From assembly GCA_945874585.1 (NCBI GenBank), contig CAMCHB010000052.1, positions 1-7,360 on the forward strand: 7,360 nucleotides of DNA. Direction: 5' to 3'. This stretch comes from an uncultured Clostridium sp. (GTDB lineage: Bacteria; Bacillota; Clostridia; TANB77; CAG-508). Position numbers and translations under genes: made by a program. The notes beneath the pieces are model-generated. The model saw only the letters and a list, made by a program, of their open reading frames with translations, was not told the origin of the DNA and did not search any database. Positions 6,126-7,360 of this stretch are shown here, piece by piece; the first letter of the stretch is position 1, and each line of letters starts with the position of its first letter.

Positions 6126-6156
6126 AAAACACAGGCAAATTCGCCTGTGTTTTTTT
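6126..6156. terminator. Strong intrinsic terminator, shared by htrA and the convergent gene
   Basis: An 11-bp perfect stem (6126-6136 with 6143-6153, core ACACAGGC/GCCTGTGT) encloses a six-base loop and runs into a T-tract to 6156. It ends htrA transcripts on the plus strand. On the minus strand the stem also finishes in four T residues from the A-tract at 6126-6129, so it can serve the gene ending at 6171 as well. Confidence 0.88.
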
Positions 6157-6170
6157 ATATAATTGTGTAA

Positions 6171-7013
6171 CTAGCACACAATTAAATCATATTCACTGGT
6201 GTTATTGGTATTTCCATAAGGATATACAATATAAATGTAACCATTATTGGCTAAGAAATAAGTGGTTGTATTGTCAATTTGATACATGGTATTGTTTGGA
6301 TCTCGAATATAAACAGAATATCCAATATTGGTTAAATCACTTGAATTTTTACTTTTTTCCTTGATTTCTTTATTTATTTTTGCTTGTACAGTTGCTTTGT
6401 TTAGCTGTTTGGCATTTAACAATTGATCTAATGTAACAATACTACCATCATCTGTATTATAGTTATAAGTCATCATAATGACTCTTTGTGGATTGTTTCC
6501 TTCTTTTAAAGTAGAGCGAACTGCCAATGAAATAACATTTCCATTGACAAATGCTGCATAGTCCACATTGTATACCGTATAATCTAATTCTTTAGCCGAT
6601 ACTATTTGTGATAATTTGGTTACAAAAACCTGCTCAATCTGATTGTTAATTTGATTGGCATTATCACTAGCAATGTTAATACAAGGTATATTGACATTTA
6701 ATTCATATTGATCTTTTTCATCTTTTACATATTGATTGGATGTGTAGACCAATTCTTTGCTAGCATCTTTTCGAGTTGCTTTATTAGCAACATTTTGATT
6801 GGTATATTCTAGAGAATTGGTAAACATGGTGGTAAAATGATTTTTAGCATCATCTTCTGCTTCATTTTGTTGAATGGCTGTTTTATCTTGATATCCCATC
6901 ATCAATGCATCATTTTCCGAATTGGGATAAAACATTTGAGCATATACACCAACCCCTATGGCAATAATGCAAAATATTAAAATACCTAAATAGATATAAT
7001 TTCTTTTTTTCAT
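6171..7013 (-). CDS. Membrane-anchored extracytoplasmic protein, DUF4163/DUF3298-like
   Basis: The 280-residue product has basic M-K-K-R, one membrane segment (about 5-26), a charged linker (30-100) and an extracytoplasmic alpha/beta region. Residues 103-165 (E-L-N-V-N-I-P-C-I-N-I, then I-N-N-Q-I) resemble DUF4163. Residues 175-278 (T-Y-N-Y-N-T-D-D-G-S-I-V-T-L-D-Q-L-L, A-K-I-N-K-E-I, and T-Y-F-L-A-N-N-G-Y-I-Y-I-V-Y-P-Y-G near the end) resemble DUF3298. These paired domains occur in the B. subtilis anti-sigma factor RsiV, where they bind lysozyme, and in the N-terminal part of the deacetylase PdaC. No deacetylase domain or cytoplasmic anti-sigma domain is present here, so only the envelope location is safe. 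The match is by pattern memory, without a search. AGGTGA (complement of 7018-7023) lies four bases before the start, with AAGGAGAG further upstream. The gene is monocistronic, convergent with htrA and divergent from lemA. Confidence 0.75.
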   Translation of the reverse strand: MKKRNYIYLGILIFCIIAIGVGVYAQMFYPNSENDALMMGYQDKTAIQQNEAEDDAKNHFTTMFTNSLEYTNQNVANKATRKDASKELVYTSNQYVKDEKDQYELNVNIPCINIASDNANQINNQIEQVFVTKLSQIVSAKELDYTVYNVDYAAFVNGNVISLAVRSTLKEGNNPQRVIMMTYNYNTDDGSIVTLDQLLNAKQLNKATVQAKINKEIKEKSKNSSDLTNIGYSVYIRDPNNTMYQIDNTTTYFLANNGYIYIVYPYGNTNNTSEYDLIVC

Positions 7014-7064
7014 ATTCTCACCTAACTCTCCTTGCTTTTTTTATTTCTATATTTCCACATTTTT

Positions 7065-7093
7065 ATTATACCATTTTTTTTGGCTCGGTTCAA
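7065..7093 (-). promoter_or_regulatory. SigA promoter with extended -10 for the DUF3298-like gene
   Basis: On the minus strand TTGAAC (complement of 7088-7093) and a perfect TATAAT (complement of 7065-7070) are 17 bases apart, with a TG one base upstream of the -10. The leader would be about 45 bases. Confidence 0.75.
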
Positions 7094-7104
7094 TCCACCA
7101 AATC

Positions 7105-7126
7105 ACCTGGATATCTTTTCACAGGT
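7105..7126. repeat. ACCTG/CAGGT inverted repeat containing a TTTTCACA octamer
   Basis: ACCTG (7105-7109) and CAGGT (7122-7126) form an inverted repeat between two divergent promoters. TTTTCACA lies at 7116-7123, overlapping the right arm, and equals the octamer found twice upstream of htrA. It sits just upstream of both -35 elements, a suitable place for a regulator. Confidence 0.35.
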
Positions 7127-7162
7127 TTAAAACATCCCCATCACAAAATAAACACATATTTC

Positions 7163-7191
7163 TTGTAGAATGAAATAAAATATGTTATGAT
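7163..7191 (+). promoter_or_regulatory. Probable extended -10 promoter of the lemA gene
   Basis: TATGAT (7186-7191) has a TG one base upstream (7183-7184) and a poor -35, TTGTAG (7163-7168), 17 bases away. The leader is about 25 bases and carries AAAGGAGG (7208-7215). Confidence 0.6.
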
Positions 7192-7221
7192 AGCATTAAA
7201 TTGATATAAAGGAGGAATTTT

Positions 7222-7360
7222 ATGGCTTTTACTATTATTGCAATTATTGTTATTTTAATTGTTGTTTTAATTGCTTTATATAATGGCTTAGTGCAAGCTA
7301 AATTAAAAGCAGAAAATGCTTGGAGTCAAATTGATGTGCAATTACAAAGAAGATTTGATT
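7222..7360 (+). CDS. lemA: LemA family protein, N-terminal part (gene continues past right edge)
   Basis: Forty-six complete codons are visible, from ATG 7222 (six bases after AAAGGAGG, 7208-7215) to the window edge. Residues 2-19 form a very hydrophobic Ile/Val-rich membrane segment. It is followed by Y-N-G-L-V-Q-A-K and then E-N-A-W-S-Q-I-D-V-Q-L-Q-R-R, the hallmark LemA N-terminus in which the chain enters a long four-helix bundle. Full LemA proteins are usually about 180-200 residues, so most of the gene is missing. Their biochemical role is not established; they are membrane-anchored and often sit beside TPM-domain or HtpX-type protease genes, which may follow outside the window. Confidence 0.92.
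   Translation, partial: MAFTIIAIIVILIVVLIALYNGLVQAKLKAENAWSQIDVQLQRRFD

Noticed and set aside
1..7360. CRISPR array, transposase, integrase, toxin-antitoxin pair, defence system, tRNA or rRNA
   Set aside because: No regularly spaced direct repeats, terminal inverted repeats, mobile-element motifs or conserved RNA-gene patterns were seen on either strand.

Overview
The window reads as chromosome of a low-GC, Gram-positive-type bacterium (Firmicutes, probably a gut Clostridia-like lineage). The DNA is visibly AT-rich with AT-ending codons, ribosome binding sites are strong AGGAGG types, and promoters are of the SigA type. TGA is used as a stop, so the code is standard. The pilin-like protein carries the 'K-G-ITL-(V/I)-AL-(V/L)-ITI' start, without the usual Glu5, that I associate with uncultured gut Clostridia. 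The lineage is an inference; no rRNA is present.

Layout. (1) 1-1026, minus: the N-terminal 342 residues of a secreted, modular-looking surface protein whose gene runs off the left edge. (2) 1027-1370: divergent regulatory region. (3) 1371-2059, plus: two small genes overlapping by ATGA, a charged soluble protein followed by a Pro-rich/Leu-rich hydrophobic protein; function unknown, possibly linked to sporulation. (4) 2060-4524, minus: a compact probable operon of pilin-like protein, rnhB (ribonuclease HII) and a deoA/pdp-type pyrimidine nucleoside phosphorylase interrupted by one frameshift. Its promoter (TAGACA-17-TATAAT) lies at 4590-4618, followed at the start of transcription by a 31-bp dyad. 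(5) 4795-6015, plus: htrA, a membrane-anchored DegP/HtrA serine protease with one PDZ domain. (6) 6016-6170: short stem-loops and a strong terminator shared with the convergent gene. (7) 6171-7013, minus: a membrane-anchored extracytoplasmic protein resembling DUF4163/DUF3298. (8) 7222-7360, plus: the start of a lemA-family gene.

The right half has an envelope theme (HtrA quality-control protease, an anchored DUF3298-like protein, LemA). The octamer TTTTCACA occurs three times on the plus strand, twice upstream of htrA and once between the divergent promoters of the DUF3298-like gene and lemA; I found no other copy on either strand. This resembles the octamer repeats described for CssR-controlled htrA/htrB promoters of Bacillus subtilis and suggests shared envelope-stress control, which is untested. 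The items most worth checking are the deoA frameshift, the 31-bp dyad, the shared octamers and the coupled small-gene pair. I did not find a CRISPR array, mobile element, tRNA, rRNA or an obvious defence or biosynthetic system.
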